The notes under the pieces are model-generated. The model did no database searches. It was not told where the DNA came from and saw nothing but the letters and a program-made list of their open reading frames with translations. A stretch of DNA of 64,000 nt from Paenibacillus xylaniclasticus (GTDB lineage: Bacteria > Bacillota > Bacilli > Paenibacillales > Paenibacillaceae): NCBI RefSeq assembly GCF_004001065.1, contig NZ_BIML01000005.1:310001-374000 (forward strand). The letters run 5' to 3'. The stretch's first letter is position 1; each line of letters opens with the position of its first letter. Below, one piece after another: positions 16,968-26,356 of the stretch. The translations under genes and the position numbers were made by a program.

Positions 16968-17749
16968 ATTCAATGATCCGCTCAGCCAAGCAATCGGTGA
17001 AGGCTCGACAGGCTTCTAATAACCCCATCGTTAAGCTTGCCGTATCCTCCTTAGCTATACTGTGGAAAGCAGCCGTCACCGTCAAAAATGTCATCACTAA
17101 CCCAGGCTTTCGCTCAATTGTGCGTCTTGCGCTGCTCCATTCCCGCCAAGTGCATCAGACGTCATCCTTCACTTCGATGGATCGGTATCCGGACATCTTC
17201 TCCGCTTGCCGAGATTACTTCAAAGACAAGGAACATCTCAATATTTTGTCCTATGGCTGCTCCACTGGCGAAGAGGTGTTAACCCTTCGGAAGTATTTTC
17301 CTAATGCCCGTATTATAGGAGCCGACATTAATAGACACAGCTTGGCCCAATGCCACAGGCTACAGGTCGATGACCAGATTGACTTCATCTATTCTTCTCC
17401 CGAGGAAATCAGCAGACACGGACCGTATGATGCAGTCTTCTGTATGGCTGTTCTGCAGCGCAGACCCCACCGGGTCGCTGCCAGCAAAACGACGAGTCTC
17501 GCCAACATCTATCCGTTCGAGAAATTCGAGCACACGGTCGCCATGCTCCACTCACAATTAAATCCACAGGGTCTGCTCGTTATTCACTTTACACAGTATT
17601 TTCTTATGGATACGAAATTAGCGTCGGAATATGACATTTTGGAAGGCTATACTCAGTATGATTATCTTTCACCGACATTCGACGTGAACAGCCGAATCGT
17701 ACCGGATCGCAAACCGCTTCACACCATTTTTATTAAGAAAAGCTCCTAA
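16961..17749 (+). CDS. Class I SAM-dependent methyltransferase-like protein
   Basis: 262 residues. The SAM-binding motif I is ILSYGCSTGEEVLTL (near residue 95), followed by ARIIGADIN (acidic ribose contact) and YDAVFCMAVLQRR (motif IV region), similar to the SAM fold of CheR-type methyltransferases. The N-terminal ~70 residues contain a hydrophobic segment (LAVSSLAILWKAAV) that may attach it to the membrane. Substrate is unknown. Its own ribosome site is poor (GGAGCG), and a small ORF overlaps its start. Confidence 0.75.
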   Translation: MLNSMIRSAKQSVKARQASNNPIVKLAVSSLAILWKAAVTVKNVITNPGFRSIVRLALLHSRQVHQTSSFTSMDRYPDIFSACRDYFKDKEHLNILSYGCSTGEEVLTLRKYFPNARIIGADINRHSLAQCHRLQVDDQIDFIYSSPEEISRHGPYDAVFCMAVLQRRPHRVAASKTTSLANIYPFEKFEHTVAMLHSQLNPQGLLVIHFTQYFLMDTKLASEYDILEGYTQYDYLSPTFDVNSRIVPDRKPLHTIFIKKSS

Positions 17750-17860
17750 ACGAATAGGGAGCAGCAGGCAGACGATAATGTGCCCGTTGCTCCCTATATT
17801 CAGGATCGCTAGAATAAATGCCGAAACCACGCTTTGGAATAAGCGGGCGAAAGACTCCTA

Positions 17861-18646
17861 TCACTCGCTGTAAGGAATTACAGGAATCTCGTCCAAGACG
17901 ATCTTCTTCAAATAATCGAAATTTTCCTTCGTATTCGCGCAAATCAGCGGAATCGGGCGGTTAAACACGGTACGTTCATACCCGATCGTGCCTATGTAGC
18001 CGCCGGCCTCCCGGATAATAATCTCCGCGCCTGCGAAGTCCCAAGGAAATACGCGCATTTCGAAATAAAGCTCCGACCGGCCGCATGCGAGATAGACCAG
18101 CTCCAGCGCCGCCGTTCCCAGCCGTCTAATATCATCGCAGCGCTCGTATACCTTCTCAATAATATTGAAGCAGGGCTTGGCCAAGCTTTTATTGTACAAG
18201 CTCATAGCCGTGCAGAATATCGAATGCTCAACATCCCGGTCTGATACCCGAATCGGCTGTCCATTCAGAAACGCCCCCTTACCCTTCTCCGCATAGAACA
18301 TTTCATCGCGGACCGGATTGTAGACGACGCCCAGAATGACCTCACCGCCGTGTACGAGCCCGACCGATACGGCGCTTAAACCCATATCGCGAATGAAATT
18401 CGCCGTGCCGTCAATCGGATCGACGATCCATAAGTAAGGACGCTCATAGTCGCTTCCTTCGCTTTCCTCTCCGATAAATCCACAATCCTCGATAAGCGCA
18501 GTCAGCCGCTCCTTCAGGAATGCCTCCACTGCCAGATCAACCGATGTCACATTGTTGGATGCCGAGCCTTTACTTTGCACCTCAAAATTTTTATCCTCGA
18601 ACAACCGGCCTGCCTCACGTACGATGTCTATCACTTGCTCAAGCAT
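17861..18646 (-). CDS. Inositol monophosphatase-family protein
   Basis: About 261 residues with the full metal-dependent phosphatase signature: GEESEG, WIVDPIDGTANFI (motif A) and WDFAGAEIIIREAGG (motif B). Such enzymes hydrolyse inositol-1-phosphate or related sugar phosphates with Mg2+. I choose the ATG at 18646, where AGGTG precedes it; an in-frame start at 18691 would add 15 unconserved residues. It is probably monocistronic, although the small ywbE-like gene lies downstream on the same strand... in the opposite direction of travel, 83 bases away upstream of it. Confidence 0.88.
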   Translation of the reverse strand: MLEQVIDIVREAGRLFEDKNFEVQSKGSASNNVTSVDLAVEAFLKERLTALIEDCGFIGEESEGSDYERPYLWIVDPIDGTANFIRDMGLSAVSVGLVHGGEVILGVVYNPVRDEMFYAEKGKGAFLNGQPIRVSDRDVEHSIFCTAMSLYNKSLAKPCFNIIEKVYERCDDIRRLGTAALELVYLACGRSELYFEMRVFPWDFAGAEIIIREAGGYIGTIGYERTVFNRPIPLICANTKENFDYLKKIVLDEIPVIPYSE

Positions 18647-18729
18647 CTGCGCACCTGTCCTTTTTATCAATATTTCCGTTACTGTTCTCATTATAGGATA
18701 TGCCTGTCGATTTCGCTTTGGTTTCTTAA

Positions 18730-18963
18730 TCAGCTTCGTTCCGGACTATCGTCGTCCCCATTCGCTTCAATAATTCGGCTCACTCGGCCCACTTGGCCGT
18801 CCGTAAGCCGCACTTTAATGCCATGCGGATGCTCCGGCGAATTGGTGAGCAGATCCTTCACGATTCCACGTGTCGTCTTGCCCGTCCGCTGATCCTGCTT
18901 CAATATAATATCGACCGTCAGCCCAGGCTTGACGTCGCTTCTTCGCTTTCCGTTGCCTGCCAT
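18730..18963 (-). CDS. YwbE-family protein
   Basis: 77 residues starting at the ATG at 18963, with AGGAG upstream. The sequence PGLTVDIILKQDQRTGKTTR, followed by a NSPEHPHGIKVRLTDGQVGR stretch, is almost identical to the small conserved Bacillus YwbE family (DUF2196). The family has a beta-rich, KOW-like look; its biochemical role is unknown. Longer in-frame extension to 19077 is not conserved. It lies upstream of the inositol-monophosphatase gene on the same strand with an 83-base gap, so co-transcription is possible. Confidence 0.85.
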   Translation of the reverse strand: MAGNGKRRSDVKPGLTVDIILKQDQRTGKTTRGIVKDLLTNSPEHPHGIKVRLTDGQVGRVSRIIEANGDDDSPERS

Positions 18964-19205
18964 GATGTTATCCGCTCCTGATTCATTTGTAATTTCATTC
19001 AGCGACTTGCGCAAATATCTGCTCAGAGGCAGCTTCGTTGTCGGTTTGAACATAACAGTTATTGTAACCATCGTCAAATCGCATATAAGCGTTACACGCC
19101 AATCTGACCCTTAATTTCCGGCCGAATCTGCGTCTTCTAATGAACGCCATCCCCTTATAACCTATGAATGAATCAACTTCCACAAAGAGAGGGGTTCTAT
19201 TTACT

Positions 19206-19664
19206 ATGCCGTCTATCGAAGACAAACTGTCGCAGCTAGGAATCGTGCTGCCGAGCGAAAGTGCTCCTGCAGCAAACTATGCAAATGCTGTCCTTGCAGG
19301 CAACTTATTGTTTATCTCTGGCAAAGGTCCAGCCGGTGGTGCCCGCGGCAGGCTTGGGATCGAATATACGACTGACGAAGGCTATCAGCTCGCACGGGCC
19401 GCAGCTATCGAGGTGCTCGCGGTCGTACAAGCTGCTGTCGGAAGCCTTGAAAAGGTGAAGCGTGTCGTCAAAGCGCAGGGATTCATCAATGCCACAGCCA
19501 GCTTTACCGAGCATCATCTCGTCTTGAACGGCTTCTCCGATCTGATGGCCGATGTATTCGGTGAGAGAGGCGTTCATGCGCGTTCGGTCTTCGGAGCGAG
19601 CTCGCTTCGTGACGGACTGCCGGTTATTATCGATAGCATTTTTGAAATCTACCCGGAAGAATAG
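19206..19664 (+). CDS. RidA/YjgF-family protein
   Basis: 152 residues from the ATG at 19206 (GAGAGG upstream). The sequence NYANAVLAGNLLFISGKGP is the N-terminal RidA pattern, and HARSVFGASSLRDGLPVIID replaces the canonical RxxxxxxLPxxxxVE substrate-arginine region. The longer length and the sequence place it in the larger YjgH/AnPRC-like RidA branch, whose members may not be enamine/imine deaminases. It ends 13 bases before a DJ-1/PfpI gene, so the two are probably co-transcribed. Confidence 0.85.
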   Translation: MPSIEDKLSQLGIVLPSESAPAANYANAVLAGNLLFISGKGPAGGARGRLGIEYTTDEGYQLARAAAIEVLAVVQAAVGSLEKVKRVVKAQGFINATASFTEHHLVLNGFSDLMADVFGERGVHARSVFGASSLRDGLPVIIDSIFEIYPEE

Positions 19665-19677
19665 AGAGGAGCAAGCG

Positions 19678-20262
19678 ATGGCTATACAGATGGCATTTAT
19701 TTTATTTGACGATATGACTACGTTAGATTTTGCCGGCTTCCATAATGCCGTCACTTGGCTGAGCAAGCGAGGATACCGGGACGACCTTACGTGGCACTAT
19801 TGCGCCGATAAGTCTGAAATTACCGATGACCGCGGTATGGTGGTCAAGGCCGATCGGGTGCTCCCCGATCTGAGCGAGTATGATCTTGTGTTCGTCCCCG
19901 GCGGTGCCGGAACGAGGCGTGTAATTAACAGCGAGACGTTCATGGAATGGATTCAAGGCGCGAAGGAAGTATCGTACAAAATATCGGTCTGTACAGGCGC
20001 TCTTATTTACGGTGCCGCCGGCTTCCTTCATGATCGGACAGTGACGACTAACCCGCTCGCTCTGGAGCTGTTAGAGCCGCACTGCAAGGAAGTCATTCGC
20101 TGCAGGGCCATGCGCGACGGCGGATTCTTTACAGGGGGCGGCATTACCGCTTCAATCGATCTTGGACTTTATTTCGTCGAAACGATAACAAGTGCAGAGA
20201 TTGCTAGTGAGATTGCCTTACTAATGGATTATCCGTATTACGCCGTTTCACCGAGCCCATAA
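19678..20262 (+). CDS. DJ-1/PfpI-family protein
   Basis: 194 residues from the ATG at 19678, with GAGGAG upstream. The nucleophile-elbow Cys is in ISVCTGALIYGAAG (near residue 104), and an acidic residue near the start (LFDDMTTLDF) matches the GATase1-like isonitrile-hydratase/PfpI group. Such proteins act as hydratases, deglycases or amidases; the reaction here is unknown. It follows the RidA-like gene in a two-gene unit and is convergent with the MFS gene. Confidence 0.85.
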   Translation: MAIQMAFILFDDMTTLDFAGFHNAVTWLSKRGYRDDLTWHYCADKSEITDDRGMVVKADRVLPDLSEYDLVFVPGGAGTRRVINSETFMEWIQGAKEVSYKISVCTGALIYGAAGFLHDRTVTTNPLALELLEPHCKEVIRCRAMRDGGFFTGGGITASIDLGLYFVETITSAEIASEIALLMDYPYYAVSPSP

Positions 20263-20295
20263 CCGGCCGCACGTCTGACCCGCCACAACGGCAAA

Positions 20296-20334
20296 GGCCG
20301 TCCCAACGTCATTGCAGCATGACATTAGAACGGC
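20296..20334. terminator. Bidirectional hairpin between convergent genes
   Basis: GGCCGT...ACGGCC arms, with an inner GTCAT/ATGAC helix, lie between the DJ-1 and MFS genes. Neither side has a long T tract, so confidence is modest. Confidence 0.4.
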
Positions 20335-20392
20335 CCGCCCTTTAGACCAGAAACGCACATACTTGCGCTGAATATTCGGAGACAGCAAGCGG

Positions 20393-21607
20393 TCACTTAG
20401 CCGTCTCATAAGCTTGCCGGACTGCGGAAGGTGCTGCTTTCTTACGATGGAGCGCATAATACAGCAGGGCGGTCAATGCAGTCACAACGGCCGAGATGAG
20501 ATACATGCCGTCATATCCCAGGCTGGACGCGATGACACCAAGCACATAGGAGCCGATGCCGTAGCCAAGGTCGAAGAGAACGAAGAATGTGGCCATCGCG
20601 ATCGGCTGGCGCTCCCGGGCCGATCGTTTCACCGCATTCGTCTGAAAGCTGGGAAGCAGCGCGCCGTAGCCCAGCCCGCTCACTGCACCCGCTGCCAAGA
20701 ACAAAGCCTGCGACTGCGCTTGGCCTAGCAGATACAATCCAATAGCTAATATCGCAATACTTGGATAAATGACAAGCTTCTCGCTATAGCGATCCAGTAT
20801 TCGCCCGATCAAAGGTCGGGGCAGTACAATCATCACACCGAAGCAGACGAAGAAATAGCTCGCGATCGATTCCATCGACATGCTAGAGGCGTAGACGGAG
20901 ATGAACGACGTCAGCCCGCTGTACGAGAATGCCGTGAGGAAGCCAGCCAGCCCGATTGGAATCGCCGTCACTTCAATTAAATCCTGCCAATGAAGCGGCT
21001 TTTTGACTCTTGGGACAGTTGGTGATGTCTGTTCCGTACGAGTACGTGCCATTACTCCGAGTCCGAGAGCAAGCAGTGAGAAGCCTGCGCACATAACGAA
21101 CAGTGCCCGGTAGCCATAATGCGAGTTAACCGTAAGGCCAATGAAAGGGCCGATGACCATCGCAAGGCTCATAAACAGACTAAAATAACTGATGCCCTCG
21201 CCTTTGCGGCTTTCAGGAATAAGCTTCAGCGCCACGCCATTCGTCGACGTCGTCGCCACCGCAAAGCTTCCCCCGTTCACGAAACGAAGCAATAGCAGCA
21301 TTGCAAAGCTATAAATATTCAAATAATAAACCGCCGCCAAGAAGAACAGCAGCAGTGACCAGAATACGATCCGCGTATCGCCGAACCGTTCCATCCACTT
21401 GCCCGCGAACGGCCGAATGAGCACCGCCGCGACGATGAACAACGTCATCGACAGCCCGATCTGCTGCTCCGACCCGTGCAGCGTCTCCTTCACATATACC
21501 GGCAGCGTTGTCGCTGAGGTATAGAACGTCAGAAATACAAAGAAGCTGCTTAAGCTGATCGCGACAAAATTTTTGTTCCATAAAGCTTCCTTAGTTGTAG
21601 CTCTCAT
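20393..21607 (-). CDS. Major facilitator superfamily efflux transporter
   Basis: 404 residues with 12 predicted membrane helices. The MFS motif A equivalent follows helix 2 (GKWMERFGDTR) and is repeated after helix 8 (GRILDRYSEK), and the fifth helix holds an antiporter-type motif (SLAMVIGPFIGL). The ATG at 21607 follows GGAGG. It lies 38 bases downstream of a MarR gene in the common regulator-pump arrangement, so it probably exports a drug or phenolic compound. Confidence 0.85.
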   Translation of the reverse strand: MRATTKEALWNKNFVAISLSSFFVFLTFYTSATTLPVYVKETLHGSEQQIGLSMTLFIVAAVLIRPFAGKWMERFGDTRIVFWSLLLFFLAAVYYLNIYSFAMLLLLRFVNGGSFAVATTSTNGVALKLIPESRKGEGISYFSLFMSLAMVIGPFIGLTVNSHYGYRALFVMCAGFSLLALGLGVMARTRTEQTSPTVPRVKKPLHWQDLIEVTAIPIGLAGFLTAFSYSGLTSFISVYASSMSMESIASYFFVCFGVMIVLPRPLIGRILDRYSEKLVIYPSIAILAIGLYLLGQAQSQALFLAAGAVSGLGYGALLPSFQTNAVKRSARERQPIAMATFFVLFDLGYGIGSYVLGVIASSLGYDGMYLISAVVTALTALLYYALHRKKAAPSAVRQAYETAK

Positions 21608-21645
21608 GATGTTGGTTTCCTCCAGTAGTGCCGCGTCGATTTTCT

Positions 21646-22086
21646 CTATTCTCTTAATTCACGACGCCTCTCCATATTGCGATTCACCTTGCCTATAAAC
21701 GTACGAAATGCCTCAAGCTCTGCCTCCGGAATGCCGGCCAGCACTTCCGCCATGAACCGATTCTCGACCGGAATCAGATCGACGGCCGCCTTCCTGCCTA
21801 CAGGCGTAATGTGCATAAGATAAGAACGTCGATCCTCCGGATTCGGCTGACGGGTAACGAAGCCTTTGCGCTCCAGCTGATCCAGTATGCGCGTTACGTT
21901 GGCGGGGTCCTTCTCCGTCCGGTCGGCCAGCTCCTTCTGACTAATGTTATCCTCATGATGCAGCGTCAAGAGCAGCGACCACTGCTCAGATGTCAATTGA
22001 TACGACTGGAACAGCTGCGTAAGGCTCGAGGACAGCTTACGGCCTGTATTGACGATTAAATAGCCGATGGATTCCTCCGGTCTCAA
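21646..22086 (-). CDS. MarR-family transcriptional regulator
   Basis: 146 residues with the winged helix of MarR proteins: SQKELADRTEKDPANVTRIL as recognition region, then LERKGFVTRQPNPEDRRSYL as the wing. The TTG start at 22086 follows AGAGGTG at seven bases. It probably represses itself and the downstream MFS pump; an AT-rich, partly symmetrical sequence around 22117-22140 could be its operator. The inducer is unknown. Confidence 0.88.
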   Translation of the reverse strand: MRPEESIGYLIVNTGRKLSSSLTQLFQSYQLTSEQWSLLLTLHHEDNISQKELADRTEKDPANVTRILDQLERKGFVTRQPNPEDRRSYLMHITPVGRKAAVDLIPVENRFMAEVLAGIPEAELEAFRTFIGKVNRNMERRRELRE

Positions 22087-22186
22087 TCAAACACACCTCT
22101 CTGCGAATTTAGTTGCTATGACAATTATATTTATATCAATAATTCTGCTGCTCGTAAAGACCACATGAGATTACAGACAAAACGAA

Positions 22187-22223
22187 ACGGTCTTCGTCCC
22201 ATCGAACATAGGACGAAGACCGT
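22187..22223 (-). terminator. Intrinsic terminator of the QorB-like gene
   Basis: ACGGTCTTCGTCC and GGACGAAGACCGT form a perfect 13-bp stem. On the minus strand it is followed by TTCGTTTTGT, 16 bases past the gene stop. Confidence 0.8.
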
Positions 22224-22239
22224 CTAAATCTTTCACTGC

Positions 22240-23094
22240 TTATAGATTCAAAATCGTTCTTAGCGCTTCATTCAGCGGCGTCACTGGACGGCCGAGCACC
22301 TTCTCGAAATCACTGCTCGTCACGTCCAGCTGGCCTGTGCGAATCGCCGTCTGGATACCGACAAGAAACGGAACGACAGGCTCCGGCACTCCTGCATCTG
22401 CTAACGTCTTCGCATACGTCTCGTCATCCACCTGCATGACGGGAACATCCTTACCGATAACCTCCGACACAATCGCGACAAGCTCCTCCTGCGTCAGCGG
22501 CTTGCCCGACAGCTCGTATACCGTGTTGTCATGCCCTTCTCCTGCGAGAACCTTCGCAGCCGCTTCAGCATAATCGCGGCGACCGGCCCAGCCGACCCGG
22601 CCCGCACCGGCGGAGGTGACCCACGGCGCTCCGTTAATGGCCGCTTGAATCGAACCCAACTCATTCTCCAAATACCAGTTGTTGCGAAGGAAAGAATACG
22701 GAATTCCCGAGCTAATAATCTCATTCTCCGTCTCGCGGTGGTCGCCCGCCAGAGACAGCGTGCTCTCCTGCGCATTCGGCGCGCTGGTATAAGCGATGAA
22801 GCTCACTTGCGCCGCTTTGGCAGCTTGGACGGCTGCCCGATGCTGCGGAATCCGATTCTGAATGTCTGAACTTGAGATCATCAGCATCCGGTCAACGCCA
22901 GCGAATGCCTTCTCCAGCGATTCCGGCTTATCGAAATCACCGTAACGAACGTCTACGCCAAGGGCGCTAAGATGCTCCGCCTTGCGCGGGTCACGGACGC
23001 TTACGGCAATGCGCGACGCAGGTACAAGCTTAAGCAGCGATTCAACAACAAGAGCTCCGAGCTGTCCTGTCGCTCCAGTCACTAATAATTTCAT
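22240..23094 (-). CDS. NmrA/QorB-like NAD(P)-binding protein (SDR a-type)
   Basis: 284 residues. The NADP motif is LVTGATGQLG, and VSVRDPRKAEHL and GDFDKPESLEKAFAGVD follow as in E. coli QorB (YtfG) and B. subtilis YesF-type proteins. QorB reduces quinones with NADPH. The usual catalytic Tyr/Lys pair is absent, as is normal for this group (PYSFLRNNWYLEN occupies the site). Monocistronic, with its own terminator. Confidence 0.85.
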   Translation of the reverse strand: MKLLVTGATGQLGALVVESLLKLVPASRIAVSVRDPRKAEHLSALGVDVRYGDFDKPESLEKAFAGVDRMLMISSSDIQNRIPQHRAAVQAAKAAQVSFIAYTSAPNAQESTLSLAGDHRETENEIISSGIPYSFLRNNWYLENELGSIQAAINGAPWVTSAGAGRVGWAGRRDYAEAAAKVLAGEGHDNTVYELSGKPLTQEELVAIVSEVIGKDVPVMQVDDETYAKTLADAGVPEPVVPFLVGIQTAIRTGQLDVTSSDFEKVLGRPVTPLNEALRTILNL

Positions 23095-23173
23095 ACGAAC
23101 ACCTCGCTATAAATAATATGTAATGCTTTGGAATACCTCTGTCCTTATCATACGACTTATTGGTGCCGCCTCG

Positions 23174-25141
23174 CTAGAGCAGATGCATCTTCGCCTCCGC
23201 TTCATCCCACGGCACGATATACCCATGCCCCTTCGCGCAAAAAATAGAGGATGACGTATACAGCGGATCAGCATCCTTCCGGTACGCGATTCGTTCTATA
23301 ACCTCCTGCTCATTGTGGCAGCGATCGTAGCCGCCGAAGACAAGCTGAATGCTGCCTCGTCCATGAGTGAAAGCAGCAAGCTCCGTACTATAATCCATGA
23401 ACGTTGCCACCGGTACCCTGCCCGTTACGATAGCATGAGTTGCCGTCGTCTGCGGCGGCTCGAAGCTCCCAAAGGCGCGCTGGATGTCTGACAATATTTT
23501 GCCCAGATGATCGATCTCCGATTTAATCTTGAACTCATAATAAGGCTCCAGCAGCACATTATCAGCTTTCTCCAGCCCTTGTCTCAATGCGCGATACGCC
23601 GCTTCGCGGAAATCGCCACCGTGCGTATGCTCATTGTGACCGGCTCCTCTGAGCAGCGTAATCCGGATGTCGGTTATCGGCATACCGGTTAACAAGCCAT
23701 GATGCTCCCGTTCATACAGATGTCCCTTAATTACATTCTGATTGCCGAGACTTAATTCGTTCACATGACACTCGCTTGCGAATACAAGCCCGCTCCCCCG
23801 CTCACCAGGCTCAAGGCGCAAATGTATCTCAGCGTAATGCTTAAGCGGCTCGAAATGGCCGTATCCGACCACCGTGCTTGCAATCGTCTCCTTGTATAAA
23901 ATCTCTGGAGCTTCGAATGACACCTCGTATTGGAACCGGTCCCACACGAGCTGCTGCAGCACTTCCAGCTGAATAAGCCCCATCACATGAATATGGATTT
24001 CCTGCAGGCTCTCCTCCCAGACGACGTTAAGCGAAGGGTCCTCGGCATCAAGCATCTGAAAAGCCTTCAGCACGTCCTTCACATGAAGCGAGGCCGGGAA
24101 GATTACTTTCGACGTCAGCGTCGGCACCATCTCATACGTAAGCTTATCCGCATCCGAATAGATGCCAACGCCCTGACCGGCCTCGGCCTCCGTCAATCCG
24201 ACAACCGCGAACAGGTCGCCTGCCTTTACTTGATCGACCGGCTGCAGCTTGCTTCCGCTTGCGATCAACAGACGCGAGGCCTTCTCACACATGCGCTCTT
24301 GGCCGCTAGAGTAGATGAGCTCTTCACGGACCTTCAGCATGCCGCTGTACGCCTTCACATACGTCATCCGCACGCCATTGGCATCATGACGGATTTTATA
24401 GACACGTCCCCCGAACGGTGCTTGCGCATCGTATTCCGTTACGCTAAGCAGATGAAGCTGCTGAAGAAACTCCATTACGCCCGTATCCTGCAGTGCCGAG
24501 CCGCTTGCGCACGGAAAAATCCGATGCCCGCGAATCATTCGCCGCAGCGCCTCCAGCCAGAAAGCACTGCTCCCCTCGCCGGACAGAAACGACTCCAACA
24601 GCTGCTCATCCCGCTCCGCCATATGCTCGCGCAGCGCATCCTCAACTTCACCATCGGCAAGACATCCGGTGATGCTGCACGCATCTGGTGTCAGGCTGAG
24701 TCGGATCTCTTCAAGGACGCGGGCGGCGTCTGCTCCAGTCCGATCGATTTTGTTAATAAAGAAAAACGTCGGTATACGGTGCTTGTGCAGCAGCTGCCAT
24801 ACGGTCTCTGTATGGCCCTGTATCCCTTCCACTGCACTGACGACAAGAATAGCGTAATCCATCACTTGAATGGCCCGCTCCATCTCCGGTGAGAAGTCGA
24901 CGTGTCCCGGCGTATCGATCAAATAATAAGTTGTCCCTTGATAGGACAGCACTGCTTGATCTGCGAATACAGTAATACCTCTTGCCCGCTCAATATCGTG
25001 GGAGTCCAGGTAGGCGTCCTGATGATCAACTCTCCCCCGTTCCCGAATGCTATTCGTATGATACAACAGTTGTTCGGCCAGCGTCGTCTTGCCAGCATCG
25101 ACATGGGCGAACATACCAATCGTAATCGGACTTGTGCTCAT
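23174..25141 (-). CDS. Tet(M)/Tet(O)-like ribosomal protection GTPase (EF-G paralogue)
   Basis: 655 residues from the ATG at 25141; upstream in-frame starts are not conserved. It has EF-G-type GTPase motifs: AHVDAGKTT (G1), RGIT (G2), DTPGHVDF (G3) and FINKID (G4). EF-G domains II-V follow without the EF-G G' insert, as in Tet(M)/Tet(O)/OtrA proteins that release tetracycline from the ribosome. Its divergence from Tet(M) suggests a chromosomal, environmental ribosomal protection protein; actual resistance is untested. Monocistronic, no mobile-element context, base composition like its neighbours. Confidence 0.82.
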   Translation of the reverse strand: MSTSPITIGMFAHVDAGKTTLAEQLLYHTNSIRERGRVDHQDAYLDSHDIERARGITVFADQAVLSYQGTTYYLIDTPGHVDFSPEMERAIQVMDYAILVVSAVEGIQGHTETVWQLLHKHRIPTFFFINKIDRTGADAARVLEEIRLSLTPDACSITGCLADGEVEDALREHMAERDEQLLESFLSGEGSSAFWLEALRRMIRGHRIFPCASGSALQDTGVMEFLQQLHLLSVTEYDAQAPFGGRVYKIRHDANGVRMTYVKAYSGMLKVREELIYSSGQERMCEKASRLLIASGSKLQPVDQVKAGDLFAVVGLTEAEAGQGVGIYSDADKLTYEMVPTLTSKVIFPASLHVKDVLKAFQMLDAEDPSLNVVWEESLQEIHIHVMGLIQLEVLQQLVWDRFQYEVSFEAPEILYKETIASTVVGYGHFEPLKHYAEIHLRLEPGERGSGLVFASECHVNELSLGNQNVIKGHLYEREHHGLLTGMPITDIRITLLRGAGHNEHTHGGDFREAAYRALRQGLEKADNVLLEPYYEFKIKSEIDHLGKILSDIQRAFGSFEPPQTTATHAIVTGRVPVATFMDYSTELAAFTHGRGSIQLVFGGYDRCHNEQEVIERIAYRKDADPLYTSSSIFCAKGHGYIVPWDEAEAKMHLL

Positions 25142-25304
25142 CGGTAAGCATATCCCCTTGATTATTCCGCGCTGGGCGGTCATTCTCTTCGTTGTCCTCC
25201 TCATCATAACACAGGATCTGCCAGATAGAGGCAAGAGAATATGTAGGGACTAATTAATGCAAGGAATATAGCAATTTCGGCCTCGTTGCCGATCAATACC
25301 AAAA

Positions 25305-25344
25305 AGGCTGGGCAGGAAACAAGCATGTTGTTTCCACCCAGCCT
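25305..25344 (-). terminator. Intrinsic terminator of SDR gene
   Basis: AGGCTGGG-AGGAAACAA and TTGTTTCC-CCCAGCCT form a long, nearly perfect stem. On the minus strand it ends in TTTTTGG. Confidence 0.82.
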
Positions 25345-25362
25345 AACTTTTATATAAAGGGA

Positions 25363-26124
25363 TTAGAACGCCGAGGTCCAGCCCGCATCTGCGGTAACAA
25401 CCGTCCCGTTCAGGAAGCTCGATTCGTCCGAGGCGAGGAACAGCGCGACCTTGGCGATTTCGTCCGGCGAGCCTGCACGAGGGATCAAGCTTTGCGTCAG
25501 CTTCGTACGGCTTACGCCGAACTCGCTTAAGCTGCTCATCGAGGCTTGGATGTTCGTCATAACCGCACCTGGAGCGATGGCGTTACAGCGAATGCCCTTG
25601 CCCGCATACATAAAGCCCGTGTTCTTCGTCAAGCCAATGACAGCATGCTTCGATGCGACATAAGCCGCGCCTGCGTGCGCGCCGTTCAGGCCGCCCGTCG
25701 AAGCGACGTTTATGATAACGCCCTTGCCTTTCTCTAAGAAAAGTGGAAGCGCCTTACGGGTTGCGCGCATGACGCCCTTCGTGTTGACGTCGAAGACACG
25801 ATCCCATTTTTCTTCTGTAATTTCGCCAACGGGCTCGAACCCGTCCATAATGCCTGCATTGTTCACCAGTATATCTAACGTGCCGTATTCACTGACAGCC
25901 GTATCGATCATACTCTCGATATCAGCCAGCTGAGCGATGTTCACCTTCAACGCTTTAGCCGCGCCCCCTTTTGCGACGATTCCCTGAGCGACCTGCTCCG
26001 CTCCTTCGAGATTGAGGTCGGCTACGATTACTTTCGCACCTTCCTTAGCGTATAATTCCGCAATGGCTTTACCCATGCCGGATGCGGCTCCGGTTACAAC
26101 AGCTACCTGATTGTGTAGTTTCAT
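25363..26124 (-). CDS. SDR-family oxidoreductase
   Basis: A classical SDR of 253 residues: cofactor motif TGAASGMG, ADLN after strand 2 (suggesting NAD preference), NNAG, catalytic Ser in NVASTGG, YVASK, and C-terminal LNGTVVTADAGWTSAF as in glucose-1-dehydrogenase/FabG-like enzymes. Substrate unknown. Monocistronic, with a strong terminator directly downstream. Confidence 0.87.
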   Translation of the reverse strand: MKLHNQVAVVTGAASGMGKAIAELYAKEGAKVIVADLNLEGAEQVAQGIVAKGGAAKALKVNIAQLADIESMIDTAVSEYGTLDILVNNAGIMDGFEPVGEITEEKWDRVFDVNTKGVMRATRKALPLFLEKGKGVIINVASTGGLNGAHAGAAYVASKHAVIGLTKNTGFMYAGKGIRCNAIAPGAVMTNIQASMSSLSEFGVSRTKLTQSLIPRAGSPDEIAKVALFLASDESSFLNGTVVTADAGWTSAF

Positions 26125-26356
26125 TGCTCTTCGGCTCCTTCGTTATCTTTGGTATGTAGGAATGGAACGTTTCAAGCTACTGAAGCATTCGCGGAGCATG
26201 TGCTGAGCGAATTTGTATAGCTAATTTTATTCTTCTATAATTTACGGAGCAATAATCAAAAAAGGTCTGCATGTTGATTTTTCAACGTTTCCACAATGAC
26301 GAACGGCTACCCCTGTGCTCTAACCACTCAGCAGCAGCCGTTGATTTTATAAAAGT

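Noticed and set aside
23930-24892. 320-codon plus-strand ORF
   Set aside because: Antisense to the Tet(M)-like gene; low-complexity His/Gln/Leu translation without motifs.
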